From Rhodospirillales bacterium (lineage in GTDB: Bacteria; Pseudomonadota; Alphaproteobacteria; Reyranellales; Reyranellaceae): a stretch of 52,069 bases of DNA. The translations under genes and the position numbers were made by a program. The notes under the pieces are model-generated. The model did no database searches, was not told the origin of the DNA, and saw nothing but the letters and a program-made list of their open reading frames with translations. The stretch's first letter is position 1; each line of letters begins with the position of its first letter. Positions 39,719-48,302 of this stretch are shown here, in pieces. The DNA lies in the NCBI GenBank assembly GCA_016185145.1, contig JACPOB010000094.1:1-52069 (forward strand), given 5' to 3'.

Positions 39719-41040
39719 GACGGCTGGTGCGTATCCTCGCCGCGCTGGTCGTGGCGGCCTTGGCGCTGCCCGCCGCTGCCGGCGCGGTCGACATAAAGAC
39801 GGTGACCACGCCGGCGGGCATCAAGGCCTGGCTGGTGCAGGACAAGAGCGCGCCCGCGGTGTCGCTCGCCTTCTCCTTCGCCGGCGGCACGGCGTCGGAT
39901 CCCGAGGGCCAGCTGGGCGTCACCACTCTCATGGCGACGTTGCTCACCGACGGCGCCGGAACGCTCGCCTCGCAGGCCTTCCGACAGCGCCAGGAGGATG
40001 CCGCGGCTTCGCTGGGCTTCAACGCCTCGCTCGATCGGCTGAGCGGCAGCCTGCGGGTGCTGTCGGCCAACCGCGAGGAGGGCTTCGAGCTCCTGCGGCT
40101 TGCGCTCGCGCAACCGCGCTTCGATGCCGACATGATCGAGCAGCGGCGTGCCCAGATCATCGCCTCGATCAACCAGTCCAACCAGCGTCCGGCCTCGGTC
40201 GCTGGGCGCACGCTGATGCAGACCGAGTTCGCGGGCCATCCCTATGCCAACGATCCCGACGGCACGCCCGATGACCTGAAGAAGCTCTCGCAACAGAACA
40301 TCAAGCAGCGCGCTCAGTCCCTGCTGAACCGCAGCGGCCTGGTCGCCGCCGCCGTGGGCGACATCGAGGAGGCCGATCTCGCCCGCCTGCTCGACCGCGC
40401 CTTCGGCAGCCTGCCGGTCGGCGCGCCGCCGCCTCTGCCGCCCGAATGGACGCCGCCGACCAGGGCGCGGACCGTGGTGGTCGAACGGCCGGTGCCGCAG
40501 AGCACGGCCCTGCTGGCGCTGCCCGGCATCGCCCGCGACGATCCCGACTGGTACGCCGCCCTGATCATGAACCACATCCTGGGCGGCAGCGGTCAGCAGT
40601 CGCGCCTGTTCACCGAAGTGCGCGAGAAGCGCGGGCTGGCCTACGGCGCCTCGTCGAGCCTGCGCGTCTACAAGCGCGCCGCGCTGCTCGTGATGTCGAC
40701 GGCGTCGGCCAACGAGCGCGTCGCCGAGGCGCTGCGCGTGGTGAAGGCCGAACTGGCGCGGCTGCGGGTCGACGGGCCGACCGAGCAGGAGCTCGCCGAC
40801 GCCAAGACCTATCTCGCCGGTGCGCTGGCGCTGTCGCTCGATTCGTCGGGCGCCATCGCGGGCCTGCTGCATTCCATGCAGGTCGACGGCCTGGCGCCCG
40901 ACCATCTGACCAGGCGCACCGCGCTGATCACGGCGGTCAAGATCGACGATGTTCGTCGTCTTTCGCGTCGCCTGCTGCGCGACGACCTGCTGACAACGGT
41001 TGTCGTCGGCAAGCCGGTGGGCGTGACCGCAGATCCGTAA
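39715..41040 (+). CDS. M16 peptidase-family protein, non-catalytic partner
   Basis: 441 aa. Signal peptide VRRLVRILAALVVAALALPAAAGA, cleaved before VDIKTVTTPAG. The site where HxxEH is expected reads GVTTLMATLLTDGAG, so zinc binding is lost; the C-lobe retains REKRGLAYGASSSLRVYKRAALLVM (R-Y region used in substrate binding). Such inactive partners pair with the active member as in the mitochondrial processing peptidase alpha/beta arrangement. Start GTG 39715 overlaps the upstream stop (GTGA). Periplasmic. Confidence 0.88.
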   Translation: MRRLVRILAALVVAALALPAAAGAVDIKTVTTPAGIKAWLVQDKSAPAVSLAFSFAGGTASDPEGQLGVTTLMATLLTDGAGTLASQAFRQRQEDAAASLGFNASLDRLSGSLRVLSANREEGFELLRLALAQPRFDADMIEQRRAQIIASINQSNQRPASVAGRTLMQTEFAGHPYANDPDGTPDDLKKLSQQNIKQRAQSLLNRSGLVAAAVGDIEEADLARLLDRAFGSLPVGAPPPLPPEWTPPTRARTVVVERPVPQSTALLALPGIARDDPDWYAALIMNHILGGSGQQSRLFTEVREKRGLAYGASSSLRVYKRAALLVMSTASANERVAEALRVVKAELARLRVDGPTEQELADAKTYLAGALALSLDSSGAIAGLLHSMQVDGLAPDHLTRRTALITAVKIDDVRRLSRRLLRDDLLTTVVVGKPVGVTADP

Positions 41041-41099
41041 GTGCGGGACCCGCCCGCCAGTATCTTTCCCAGAGCCGGCGAGCGTAAGATGAGAATGTC

Positions 41100-42917
41100 A
41101 TGAGCGCGCTACGCCGTCTTCCCTCGACGCTGGTCAACCGCATCGCCGCGGGCGAGGTGGTCGAGCGTCCGGCGAGCGCGGTCAAGGAGCTGGTCGAGAA
41201 CGCGATCGACGCCGGTGCCCGTCGCATCGCCGTCGTCCTGAAGGAGGGCGGCCGCAGCTTCATCTCCGTGGTCGACGACGGCGTGGGCATGACGCGCGAG
41301 GAGATGGCGCTTGCCGTCGAGCGCCATTGCACCTCCAAGCTGCCCGACGACGATCTGAGCGACATCCGCACGCTCGGCTTCCGCGGCGAGGCGTTGCCGT
41401 CGATCGCCTCGGTCAGCCGCTTCGTCCTCACCTCGCGGCCGGCCGGCGCCGATGCCGCCTGGAGCCTCGACATCGAAGGCGGCGCCAAGGGCGAGCCGCG
41501 ACCGGCGGCGCATCCTGCCGGCACGCGCGTGGAGGTGCGCGATCTCTTCTTTGCGACGCCGGCGCGCCTGAAGTTCCTCAAGGAGCCGCGCACCGAATCG
41601 GGCCACGTCGCCGACGCGTTGCGGCGCCTCGCCATGGCCCATCCCGCCATCGCCTTTCGCCTCGAAAGCGAGGAGCGGACGCTGGTCGACCTGCCGTCCG
41701 CCAACCCGTCGCTGCTCGACAAATCCAGTGAAGGGCGGCCCGACGCGGCTCGGCTCGAGCGACTCGCCGCCATCATGGGCCGCGAGTTCGCCGACAATGC
41801 GGTGGCCATCGACGCCAACCGCGAGGGCTTCCGGCTGACGGGTTTCGCCGGCCTGCCGACGCTCAACCGGCCGACCGGCCAGCACCAGTATCTCTTCGTC
41901 AACGGCCGGCCGGTGCGCGACAAGCTGCTGGCCGGTGCGGTGCGCGGCGCCTACCAGGATTTTCTGGCGCGCGATCGCCATCCCATGGTGGCCTTGTTCC
42001 TCGAAGCGCCGACCGCGATGGTCGACGTCAACGTCCATCCGGCCAAGACCGAGGTGCGCTTCCGCGACGCCGGCATCGTGCGCGGCCTGATCGTGGGGGC
42101 GCTGCGCACCGCGCTGTCGGCCGCCGGCCATCGCGCCAGCACGACCGTCGCCGATGCGGCGCTCGGCGCATTCCGGCCACACACGGGATATTCGACGCCG
42201 CTTCCGATGGGAGCCAGCCACGCTTCGTCGGTGCCGCGCGGCCTGGCTGAAGCGGCGATGCAGTTCATGTCGCCGTTCGATGCGCCATCGGCGCGCGTCG
42301 AGACGGCCGTCGAGGCGCCGACCGGCAACGGCCAGCACTACCCGCTGGGCGTGGCGCGCGCGCAGTTGCACGAGACCTACATCGTCGCCCAGACCGACCA
42401 GGGCGTGGTGATCGTCGACCAGCACGCGGCGCACGAGCGGCTGATGCACGAGCGCCTGAAGGACCAGTTGCAGGCCGACGGTGTGAAACGCCAGGCCCTG
42501 TTGCTGCCCGAGGTCGTCGAGGTCGGCGAGGATGCCGCACGCCGCCTGGCGCAGCGCACCGGGGAGCTTGCCGAGATGGGCCTGGTGCTGGAGCCGTTCG
42601 GCTTGGGCGCAGTGGTCGTGCGCGAAACGCCTGCGGTGCTGGGCGAGGTCGACGTCCAGGGCCTGGTGCGCGATCTCGCCGACGAGCTGGGAGAGATGGG
42701 CGATCACCTCTCGCTCAAGGAGAAGATCGAGGAGGTGTGCGGCACGCTCGCCTGCCACACGTCGGTGCGCGCCGGGCGCCGCCTCACCGTCGAGGAGATG
42801 AACGCGCTGCTGCGGCAAATGGAGGCGACGCCGCACTCCGGCCAGTGCAATCACGGCCGGCCGACCTATGTGGAGTTGAAGTTGGCCGATATCGAGCGCC
42901 TGTTCGGAAGACGATGA
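41100..42917 (+). CDS. mutL: DNA mismatch repair protein MutL
   Basis: 605 aa. GHKL ATPase: IAAGEVVERPASAVKELVENAIDAGA (motif I, catalytic Glu/Asn), VDDGVGM, TSKL, TLGFRGEALPSIASVS and GTRVEVRDLFFATPARLKFLK. The C-terminal dimerisation domain carries the endonuclease motif DQHAAHERLMHE and the metal-associated CNHGRPTY and ACHTSVRAG, so it should be a nicking-type MutL, as expected in bacteria without MutH. It acts with MutS in strand excision. Its TGA overlaps the next ATG. Confidence 0.96.
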   Translation: MSALRRLPSTLVNRIAAGEVVERPASAVKELVENAIDAGARRIAVVLKEGGRSFISVVDDGVGMTREEMALAVERHCTSKLPDDDLSDIRTLGFRGEALPSIASVSRFVLTSRPAGADAAWSLDIEGGAKGEPRPAAHPAGTRVEVRDLFFATPARLKFLKEPRTESGHVADALRRLAMAHPAIAFRLESEERTLVDLPSANPSLLDKSSEGRPDAARLERLAAIMGREFADNAVAIDANREGFRLTGFAGLPTLNRPTGQHQYLFVNGRPVRDKLLAGAVRGAYQDFLARDRHPMVALFLEAPTAMVDVNVHPAKTEVRFRDAGIVRGLIVGALRTALSAAGHRASTTVADAALGAFRPHTGYSTPLPMGASHASSVPRGLAEAAMQFMSPFDAPSARVETAVEAPTGNGQHYPLGVARAQLHETYIVAQTDQGVVIVDQHAAHERLMHERLKDQLQADGVKRQALLLPEVVEVGEDAARRLAQRTGELAEMGLVLEPFGLGAVVVRETPAVLGEVDVQGLVRDLADELGEMGDHLSLKEKIEEVCGTLACHTSVRAGRRLTVEEMNALLRQMEATPHSGQCNHGRPTYVELKLADIERLFGRR

Positions 42918-43351
42918 AGCACATCCTGTTGCTGGCGTTCCTGCTGGCCGTGACCACCCAAATGTTTGGCACCCAGGCGTTCGGCCAGCCGGCGCCGACC
43001 TCGCCGCTCGACGGCCAATGGCGCGGCACGAGCGACGGCGGCTCGTGCAACGCACCCCTCGACTTCGTCATCAGCATCGAAAACGGCTTCGTCGACGGCT
43101 CGGCCTACGACACCACGGCGCACGGTCCGGTGCCCAACCTCAAGAAGGCGCCGCCGCCCGCGCCGACGCCCAGCCTGTGGCAGATCCATGGCGTCGCCAG
43201 GCCGAGCGGCCCCTTTCCCCTGCTCGGCGTCGCTTCGGTGAAGGCAGCCGACCGCCGCGAGGGCAAGTTCACAGGGCGCAGCGAAGGCGGTGGGCTGGTG
43301 ATCAGCGAAAACAGCGGCTGCCGTCGCACGGCGCGACTGGTCAGGGGGTAG
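42914..43351 (+). CDS. Small secreted hypothetical protein
   Basis: 145 aa with a signal peptide (MKHILLLAFLLAVTTQMFGTQAFG). The mature part reads PLDGQWRGTSDGGSCNAPLDFVISIENGFVDGSAYD, GLWQIHG-like SLWQIHGVARP and ends in NSGCRRTARLVRG; two Cys could form a disulfide. The W-G-T-x-x-G-C pattern with a short beta-rich body suggests a small periplasmic beta-barrel or lipocalin-like fold, but I do not recognise the family. ATG overlaps the mutL stop (ATGA). Its last 11 bases overlap the convergent methyltransferase gene. Confidence 0.65.
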   Translation: MKHILLLAFLLAVTTQMFGTQAFGQPAPTSPLDGQWRGTSDGGSCNAPLDFVISIENGFVDGSAYDTTAHGPVPNLKKAPPPAPTPSLWQIHGVARPSGPFPLLGVASVKAADRREGKFTGRSEGGGLVISENSGCRRTARLVRG

Positions 43352-44045
43352 CGGACCGCCGTGCGCTGAGGGCGAGCAGCACGCCTCGGCCGGCACGCTT
43401 GGCGAACTTCGGGATCGCCGCGATCGTCTGCGGATCGGCGCGCATCTCCTCGAACTCACAATCGGCGAAGCCCGCCGCCGCGAGCGCGGCGCTGAACTCG
43501 GCGCGATCGTGCGCATGGCTCGGCAGCGCAATGGTCACGCCATCACGCTCGAAGTGCGCGCCGATGCCGGTGGCCAGCATGTCGGGATGGATCTCGGCCA
43601 CGAACAGGTGGCCGCCAGGGCGGACATGCCGCGCCGCCTGCGCGATGGTCGGCGCCACGCTGGCGGCATGCTCGAGCACCAGCGTGATGATGGCGAGATC
43701 GAAGTCGGCAGGCACACCCGGCCAGTCGCCCTCGAGATCGGCCTGCAGCAGGCGGACGCGGCCCTGGGCGATCTCTCGGGTCAAGCGTTCCTGCGCTCGC
43801 TCCAGCATCGCCGACGAGCCGTCGATCCCCAGGGCCGATCTCGCGCCGCCGCCGAGGGCGCGGGCGAGCACGCGGCCGGTGCCGCAGCCGATGTCGAGCA
43901 CGCGCGCGCCGGCAAACGGCAGCGGCCGCGAATCGAGAAACCGCTCGACCGCGGCGATCATCGGATTGTCGTAAGCGTCGTAGCTGTCGGCCCAGGCCGC
44001 ATAGCCTTGCCGTACGTCGGTCCTGATCAGCTCGCTTGGGCTCAT
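43341..44045 (-). CDS. Class I SAM-dependent methyltransferase
   Basis: 234 aa. Motif I VLDIGCGTGRVLARAL, motif II acidic LGIDGSSAMLERA, DLAIITLVLEHAASV (motif IV region) and VRPGGHLFVAEIHPD (motif V). N-terminus RQGYAAWADSYDAYDNPM resembles small-molecule (UbiE/MenG-like and related) methyltransferases. Substrate unknown. ATG 44045 is supported by GGGAGAG; an upstream start (44093) would add 16 residues. Overlaps the secreted-protein gene tail to tail by 11 bp. Confidence 0.85.
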   Translation of the reverse strand: MSPSELIRTDVRQGYAAWADSYDAYDNPMIAAVERFLDSRPLPFAGARVLDIGCGTGRVLARALGGGARSALGIDGSSAMLERAQERLTREIAQGRVRLLQADLEGDWPGVPADFDLAIITLVLEHAASVAPTIAQAARHVRPGGHLFVAEIHPDMLATGIGAHFERDGVTIALPSHAHDRAEFSAALAAAGFADCEFEEMRADPQTIAAIPKFAKRAGRGVLLALSARRSATP

Positions 44046-44165
44046 GACGGTGCTCTCCCTTCGACAGCCTTCACCCGGCTGCATGAGGAGCACTGATTTG
44101 TCGCCGGCCTTGCCGACGGTCCGCCAGACGCGAGCGATCTAGCAGCGTGTTACCGGCGAGGCAAG

Positions 44166-44771
44166 CTAATCGCAGACGATCTTTTCCTCGACGCCCGCCA
44201 GCAGTCGGAAGAAGGCGTCCTGCGGTTTCTCGAGCACGAACATCGCCTTGGCATCGAGGCCGAGATTGAGGCCGCGCAGCACCGCGCCGCTGACGCCGTG
44301 GCCGACCACGACCGTGCGCATGCCGGACGCGATGATCTCGGCCAGCATCTCGGCCGAGCGCCGGCGCAGTTCGGCGTGGGTCTCGCCGCCGGGCGGGCAG
44401 TAGCCGTGCGGATCGGCGCGCCAGTCGGCGAGCGCCGTGGGATGGGTGACCTCGATCTCCTTCCAGCTGAAGCCTTCCCACTGGCCATAGCCCAGCTCGA
44501 CCAGCCGAGGATCTTCACGCCACTCGGCGGGGTCGAGCCCAAGCTCGCGGCCGACGATCTCCGAGGTCTCGCGCACGCGGCCGAGCGGGCTGCGCAGGAA
44601 GATCGTCGCGCCGGGCGCGCCGGCGAGCTCGGCCTTGAGCGTGCGGCCCATCGCCAGCGCCTGGGCGCGGCCGCGCTCGGTGAGGGCGGAGTCCTTGGTG
44701 CCCTGCATGCGCCGTTCGGTGTTCCACGCCGTCTCGCCATGGCGCAGCATGTAGAGCGGAACCTTGAGCAT
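44166..44771 (-). CDS. Histidine phosphatase family protein
   Basis: 201 aa. Catalytic RHGE motif in LYMLRHGETAWNTERRMQG, Arg in IFLRSPLGRVRETSEIV, the acid Glu in ELGYGQWEGFSWKEI and second His in VVVGHGVSGAVLRGL: the full phosphoglycerate-mutase-like set. Likely a phosphatase or broad-specificity phosphoglycerate-mutase-like hydrolase. ATG 44771 overlaps the rsmD stop (TGATG), so it is coupled to the tRNA/rRNA modification genes upstream, though without a clear functional link. Confidence 0.87.
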   Translation of the reverse strand: MLKVPLYMLRHGETAWNTERRMQGTKDSALTERGRAQALAMGRTLKAELAGAPGATIFLRSPLGRVRETSEIVGRELGLDPAEWREDPRLVELGYGQWEGFSWKEIEVTHPTALADWRADPHGYCPPGGETHAELRRRSAEMLAEIIASGMRTVVVGHGVSGAVLRGLNLGLDAKAMFVLEKPQDAFFRLLAGVEEKIVCD

Positions 44772-45340
44772 CACGGCTTGCCTCGCAGGATCACGATCTT
44801 GGCGGCGCCATAGCGGCGCTCGTCGATCGCCTCGAAACCCGCCGGCGGGGCGATGTCCTCGTTGTGCGCCAGCTCGACGGTGACGATGGCGTCGGGCGCC
44901 ACCCAGCCCGCGGCGGCAAGTGCCGCGAGCGCCGGTGCGGCCTGGCCCGAGCGATAGGGCGGATCGAGGAAGACGAGATCGCAGGGATCGCGGCCGGGCG
45001 GCGGTCGTGTCGCGTCGGCGCGCACGACCCTGGCCGCGCCGGTCTCGCCCAATTTTCGCAGGTTCTCGCCGATCAACCGGATCGCGGTGGCATCGTTGTC
45101 GAGGAAGGTCGCGTGCGCGGCGCCGCGCGACAATGCCTCCAGCCCGAGCGCGCCCGAGCCCGCGAAGGCATCGAGCACGCGCACGTCGATCAGGGGCGAG
45201 GTGCCGTCGTCGCGCCAGTTGGCGTGCGCCAGGATGTTGAACAGCGCCTCGCGCGCGCGGCTCGCGGTCGGCCGGGTGCTCTGGCCTTCGGGCGCGGCGA
45301 TGGTGCGGCCGCGATGCTTGCCGCCGACGATCTTCAGCAT
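44771..45340 (-). CDS. rsmD: 16S rRNA (guanine966-N2)-methyltransferase
   Basis: 189 aa. N-terminus MLKIVGGKHRGRTIAAPEGQSTRPTASRAREALFNIL is diagnostic (RxRG, TRPTxxRxREALFN). SAM motif VLDAFAGSGALGLEALSRGA and the catalytic DLVFLDPPYR (DPPY) are intact. Methylates G966 of 16S rRNA in assembled 30S particles. The start ATG overlaps the stop of the pseudouridine synthase (TGATG). Middle gene of the four-gene operon 46826-44166. Confidence 0.93.
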   Translation of the reverse strand: MLKIVGGKHRGRTIAAPEGQSTRPTASRAREALFNILAHANWRDDGTSPLIDVRVLDAFAGSGALGLEALSRGAAHATFLDNDATAIRLIGENLRKLGETGAARVVRADATRPPPGRDPCDLVFLDPPYRSGQAAPALAALAAAGWVAPDAIVTVELAHNEDIAPPAGFEAIDERRYGAAKIVILRGKP

Positions 45341-46113
45341 CAGTGCCGCCGTCTCTGAGACTTCGGCTTGGCCCAGCCGGCCTTGCGCGGCGGCGGCTTG
45401 ACGCCCAGCAGATTGGCGAGCGCCTGCTGCGGCACTTCCTCGACCTGGTTGCGGTCGAGCTCGCCGAGATAGAAGGGGCCGAAAGCGACGCGGATCAGGC
45501 GCATCACCGGCAGGTCGAGATGGGCGAGCACGCGGCGCACCTCGCGGTTCTTGCCTTCGGTGAGCGCAATCTCCAGCCAGGCATTGGTGCGCTGCTGGCG
45601 CTCGAGCTTGGCCTGGATGGCGCCGTAGCGCACGCCCTCGATGGTGATGCCCTTGGCCAGCGCCGCGAGCTTCGCCTCGTCGACCATGCCGTGCACGCGC
45701 GCGCGATAGCGGCGGGTCCAGCCGTTGGCCGGCAGCTCCAGTTGTCGCGCCAGCCCGCCGTCGTTGGTGAGCAGCAGCAGGCCCTCCGACATGAAGTCGA
45801 GCCGGCCCACGGTGACGACGCGCGGCATGCCCTTGGGCAGCGAGTCGAAGATGGTCGGCCGGCCCTGCGGATCGCGCGCCGTCACCAGCTCGCCGGTGGG
45901 CTTGTGATAGCGCCACAGCCGCGCGCGGTCGGCGTCGGGCAGGGGCTTGCCGTCGACCTCGATGCGGTTCGCGTCGGTGACGGTGAAGGCGGGCGTGTCG
46001 AGCACCTTGCCGTCGACCTTGACGCGGCCGGCGGCGATCCAGCGCTCGGCGTCGCGCCGCGAGCACAGGCCCGCGCGCGCCAGCCGCTTGGCTATTCTCT
46101 CGGGTTCGCTCAC
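45340..46113 (-). CDS. rluB: 23S rRNA pseudouridine synthase (RluB/RsuA family)
   Basis: 257 aa. S4 RNA-binding domain at the N-terminus (RIAKRLARAGLCSRRDAERWIAAGRVKVDGKVL), then the catalytic GRLDFMSEGLLLLTNDG with Asp of the GRLD motif, GKNREVRRVLAHLDLPVMRLIRVAFGPF as the RsuA-family signature, and a basic tail KPPPRKAGWAKPKSQRRRH. Isomerises a uridine in 23S rRNA (U2605 in RluB) or 16S (RsuA); RluB is the likelier assignment by context in alphaproteobacteria. GTG 46113 overlaps the upstream stop (GTGA). Confidence 0.88.
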   Translation of the reverse strand: MSEPERIAKRLARAGLCSRRDAERWIAAGRVKVDGKVLDTPAFTVTDANRIEVDGKPLPDADRARLWRYHKPTGELVTARDPQGRPTIFDSLPKGMPRVVTVGRLDFMSEGLLLLTNDGGLARQLELPANGWTRRYRARVHGMVDEAKLAALAKGITIEGVRYGAIQAKLERQQRTNAWLEIALTEGKNREVRRVLAHLDLPVMRLIRVAFGPFYLGELDRNQVEEVPQQALANLLGVKPPPRKAGWAKPKSQRRRH

Positions 46114-46826
46114 TTCGTCGCTGCCGCTCCCAGGAAGGCGCGGAAGAGCCTTGCGTCACCCTCGGAGATCAGGAATTCGGGATGCCACTGCACGCCGATG
46201 CAGAAGCGATAGCCCGGCGCCTCGATGCCCTCGATGACGCCGTCGGGCGCGGTGGCGTTCACCACGATGCCGGCCGGCGCGTCGGCCGCCGCCTGGTGAT
46301 GGGCGCTGTTCACCTGCAGCTCGTCGGCGCCGACGATGCCGTGCAGCTGCGTGCCCTTGGCGACCTGCACGGTGTGGCCGGGCTCGTTGCGCGGATTGGG
46401 CTGCTCGTGCGCCAGCGCCTCGGCGATGGCGTCGGGAATGTGCTGGATCAGCTTGCCGCCCAGCACGACATGCAGGAGCTGCTGGCCACCGCAGATGCCG
46501 AGCACCGGCTTGTTCCGGTCGAGCGCCCCCCTGGTGACGGCGAATTCGAAGGCGGTGCGGCGGTCCTTGGTGATGACGGTCGCGTGCCTTGCGCCGCCGC
46601 CATAGTAGGAGGGATCGACGTCGAAGGCGCCGCCGGTCACGACCAGGGCGTCGATGCGCTCGAGATAGTCGCCGACGCGGTCCGGCTCGTGCGGCAGGGC
46701 GACCGCCAGCCCGCCCGCGGCGTCGATGGCGTCGAGGTAGTTCTGGCGCAGCGCATACCAGGGGAACTTGGAGTAACCGCCGGGCTTTTCCGCATCCAGG
46801 GTCACGCCGATCAGGGGACGGGGCAT
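46110..46826 (-). CDS. Gamma-glutamyl-GABA hydrolase-like (PuuD) class I amidotransferase
   Basis: 238 aa. Class I glutamine-amidotransferase fold: RPLIGVTLDAEKPGG, the nucleophile in VLGICGGQQLLHVVLGG (Cys), and GVQWHPEFLIS with catalytic His and Glu; VVTGGAFDVDPSYYG is characteristic of the PuuD group (gamma-glutamyl-gamma-aminobutyrate hydrolases). No polyamine genes are adjacent, so the exact substrate is open. ATG 46826 is placed where family similarity begins. Its stop overlaps the pseudouridine-synthase start. First gene of the operon; repeat copy 3 lies upstream. Confidence 0.85.
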   Translation of the reverse strand: MPRPLIGVTLDAEKPGGYSKFPWYALRQNYLDAIDAAGGLAVALPHEPDRVGDYLERIDALVVTGGAFDVDPSYYGGGARHATVITKDRRTAFEFAVTRGALDRNKPVLGICGGQQLLHVVLGGKLIQHIPDAIAEALAHEQPNPRNEPGHTVQVAKGTQLHGIVGADELQVNSAHHQAAADAPAGIVVNATAPDGVIEGIEAPGYRFCIGVQWHPEFLISEGDARLFRAFLGAAATK

Positions 46827-46876
46827 GCGGGCAAGGATACGCGGTCGTGGCTTGTGATGCCAGATTGCAAAGCTCT

Positions 46877-47005
46877 CCTCACCCTGAGGAGCGACCCGGA
46901 GGGCCGCGGCTCGAAGGGTGGGCCACACCACGACTGTTGCCACCCTTCGAGACGCAAAGCGCGCATGTGAATGCGCGTGGCTGCGCGGTGCTCCTCAGGG
47001 TGAGG
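46877..47005. repeat. Cloverleaf-type repeat, CCTCACCC family, copy 3
   Basis: Outer 16-bp perfect arms CCTCACCCTGAGGAGC (46877-46892) / GCTCCTCAGGGTGAGG (46990-47005). Central stem TCGAAGGGTGG (46911-46921) / CCACCCTTCGA (46940-46950); right hairpin GCGCAT-GTGA-ATGCGC (46961-46976). The left hairpin is weaker than in copies 1 and 2. Between two minus-strand genes (acyl-CoA dehydrogenase and the PuuD-like gene). Confidence 0.9.
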
Positions 47006-47015
47006 TCACGTCGCG

Positions 47016-48293
47016 TTACGACTTCGCCGTTATGTTCCTCGGCACGTCCTTGAACGGCTTGGTGGTGTCGACGCTGGGCTCCTTGGGCATCTTGAGCACG
47101 CGCTCGGAGATGATGTTGCGCTGGATCTCGTCGGTGCCGCCGGCGATCGAGGTGGCCGGCACGGAGACCAGGATCTCGGCGATGACGCCGCCCATCGGGC
47201 TGTCCTCGCCGGTCAGGAGGGCATCGGCGCCCGACAGATAGGTGTGCACCCGCGCCGCCTGGCGCGCGACATTGCTCGACACCAGCTTGCCGAGCGAGCC
47301 TTCCGGCCCCTGCGGCTTGCCCTGCTCCTGCGCCGCCCGGGCGCGGCGCGCCGTCCATTCGGCGGCCTTGGCCATGGTCAGGAGCCTGGCGATCTCCTGG
47401 CGGATCACCGGATCCTTGATCTTGCCCGTGGCCTTCGCCCGCTCCATCACCAGGTCGACGCGGCCGGCCCGCTGCGGATACCACTTGTAGGGCTCCATGG
47501 TGGAGGCGATCTCGGCCTTCTCCTCCTCGTAGATGCGGCCCTTGCGGTTGGACGCCTGCGCCCAGCTGCGAAGCCCATCGGCGCCGCGGCGCTCATGCAT
47601 CAGCGTCGTGGTGGCGACCGTCCAGCCGTCGCCCACGTCGCACACCATCATCTCGGGCTCGACCATGGCGTCGGTGAAGAACACCTGGTTGAACGAGGCA
47701 TGGCCGTTCATCTGCTTCAAGGGGTGGACCTGCACGCCGGGCTGCTTCATGTCGAGGATGAAGTAGGCGAGGCCCTTGTGCTTGGGCACATCCCAGTTGG
47801 CGCGCGCCAGCAGCAGCCCCCAATGCGCCTTGTGGGCGCTGGTGGTCCACACCTTCTGGCCGTTGATCACCCACTTGTTGCCACGACGGTCGGCGCGCGT
47901 CACGGCGCCGGCCATGTCCGAGCCGCTGCCCGGCTCGCTGAACAGTTGGCACCAGGTGTCCTCGCCGGTGAGGATGCGGCGCAGGAACTTCTCCTTATGC
48001 AGGTCGGTGCCGTGATCGAGGATGGTCGCGGCGGCGAGCGTGCGGATGCCGGCCTTGGCGACGCCGACGGCGCCGATTCTCGCAAACTCCTCGTCGACGA
48101 TGGCGTTGAAGCGCACGGGCAGGCCGCGGCCGTACCATTGCTTGGGATAATGCGGTGCGCCCCAGCCCGATTCGATCAGCTTGGTGCGCCATTCGACCAG
48201 GCCGTAGTCGGGCTTCCAGTTGGCTTCGAGCCAGGAGCGCACTTCGGCGCGGACGGAGCTTTCGGTCGGTTCGCTCATGGTTGCTTCGCTCAT
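47016..48293 (-). CDS. Acyl-CoA dehydrogenase family protein
   Basis: 425 aa. FAD/substrate motifs: WCQLFSEPGSGSDMAGAVTRA, GNKWVINGQKVWTTSAHKAHWGLLLAR and the C-terminal FAD-binding segment SVPATSIAGGTDEIQRNIISERVLKMPKEP. The helical N-terminus has VRSWLEANWKPDYGLVEWR and YPKQWYGRGLP, as in large acyl-CoA dehydrogenases (FadE-like branch) of fatty acid or terpenoid degradation. ATG 48293 or, at 48278, MSEPTES are both possible starts. It lies 9 bp after the next acyl-CoA dehydrogenase gene; the two probably form a heteromeric enzyme or paired pathway. Confidence 0.87.
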   Translation of the reverse strand: MSEATMSEPTESSVRAEVRSWLEANWKPDYGLVEWRTKLIESGWGAPHYPKQWYGRGLPVRFNAIVDEEFARIGAVGVAKAGIRTLAAATILDHGTDLHKEKFLRRILTGEDTWCQLFSEPGSGSDMAGAVTRADRRGNKWVINGQKVWTTSAHKAHWGLLLARANWDVPKHKGLAYFILDMKQPGVQVHPLKQMNGHASFNQVFFTDAMVEPEMMVCDVGDGWTVATTTLMHERRGADGLRSWAQASNRKGRIYEEEKAEIASTMEPYKWYPQRAGRVDLVMERAKATGKIKDPVIRQEIARLLTMAKAAEWTARRARAAQEQGKPQGPEGSLGKLVSSNVARQAARVHTYLSGADALLTGEDSPMGGVIAEILVSVPATSIAGGTDEIQRNIISERVLKMPKEPSVDTTKPFKDVPRNITAKS

Positions 48294-48302
48294 GGTCGGG
48301 CC

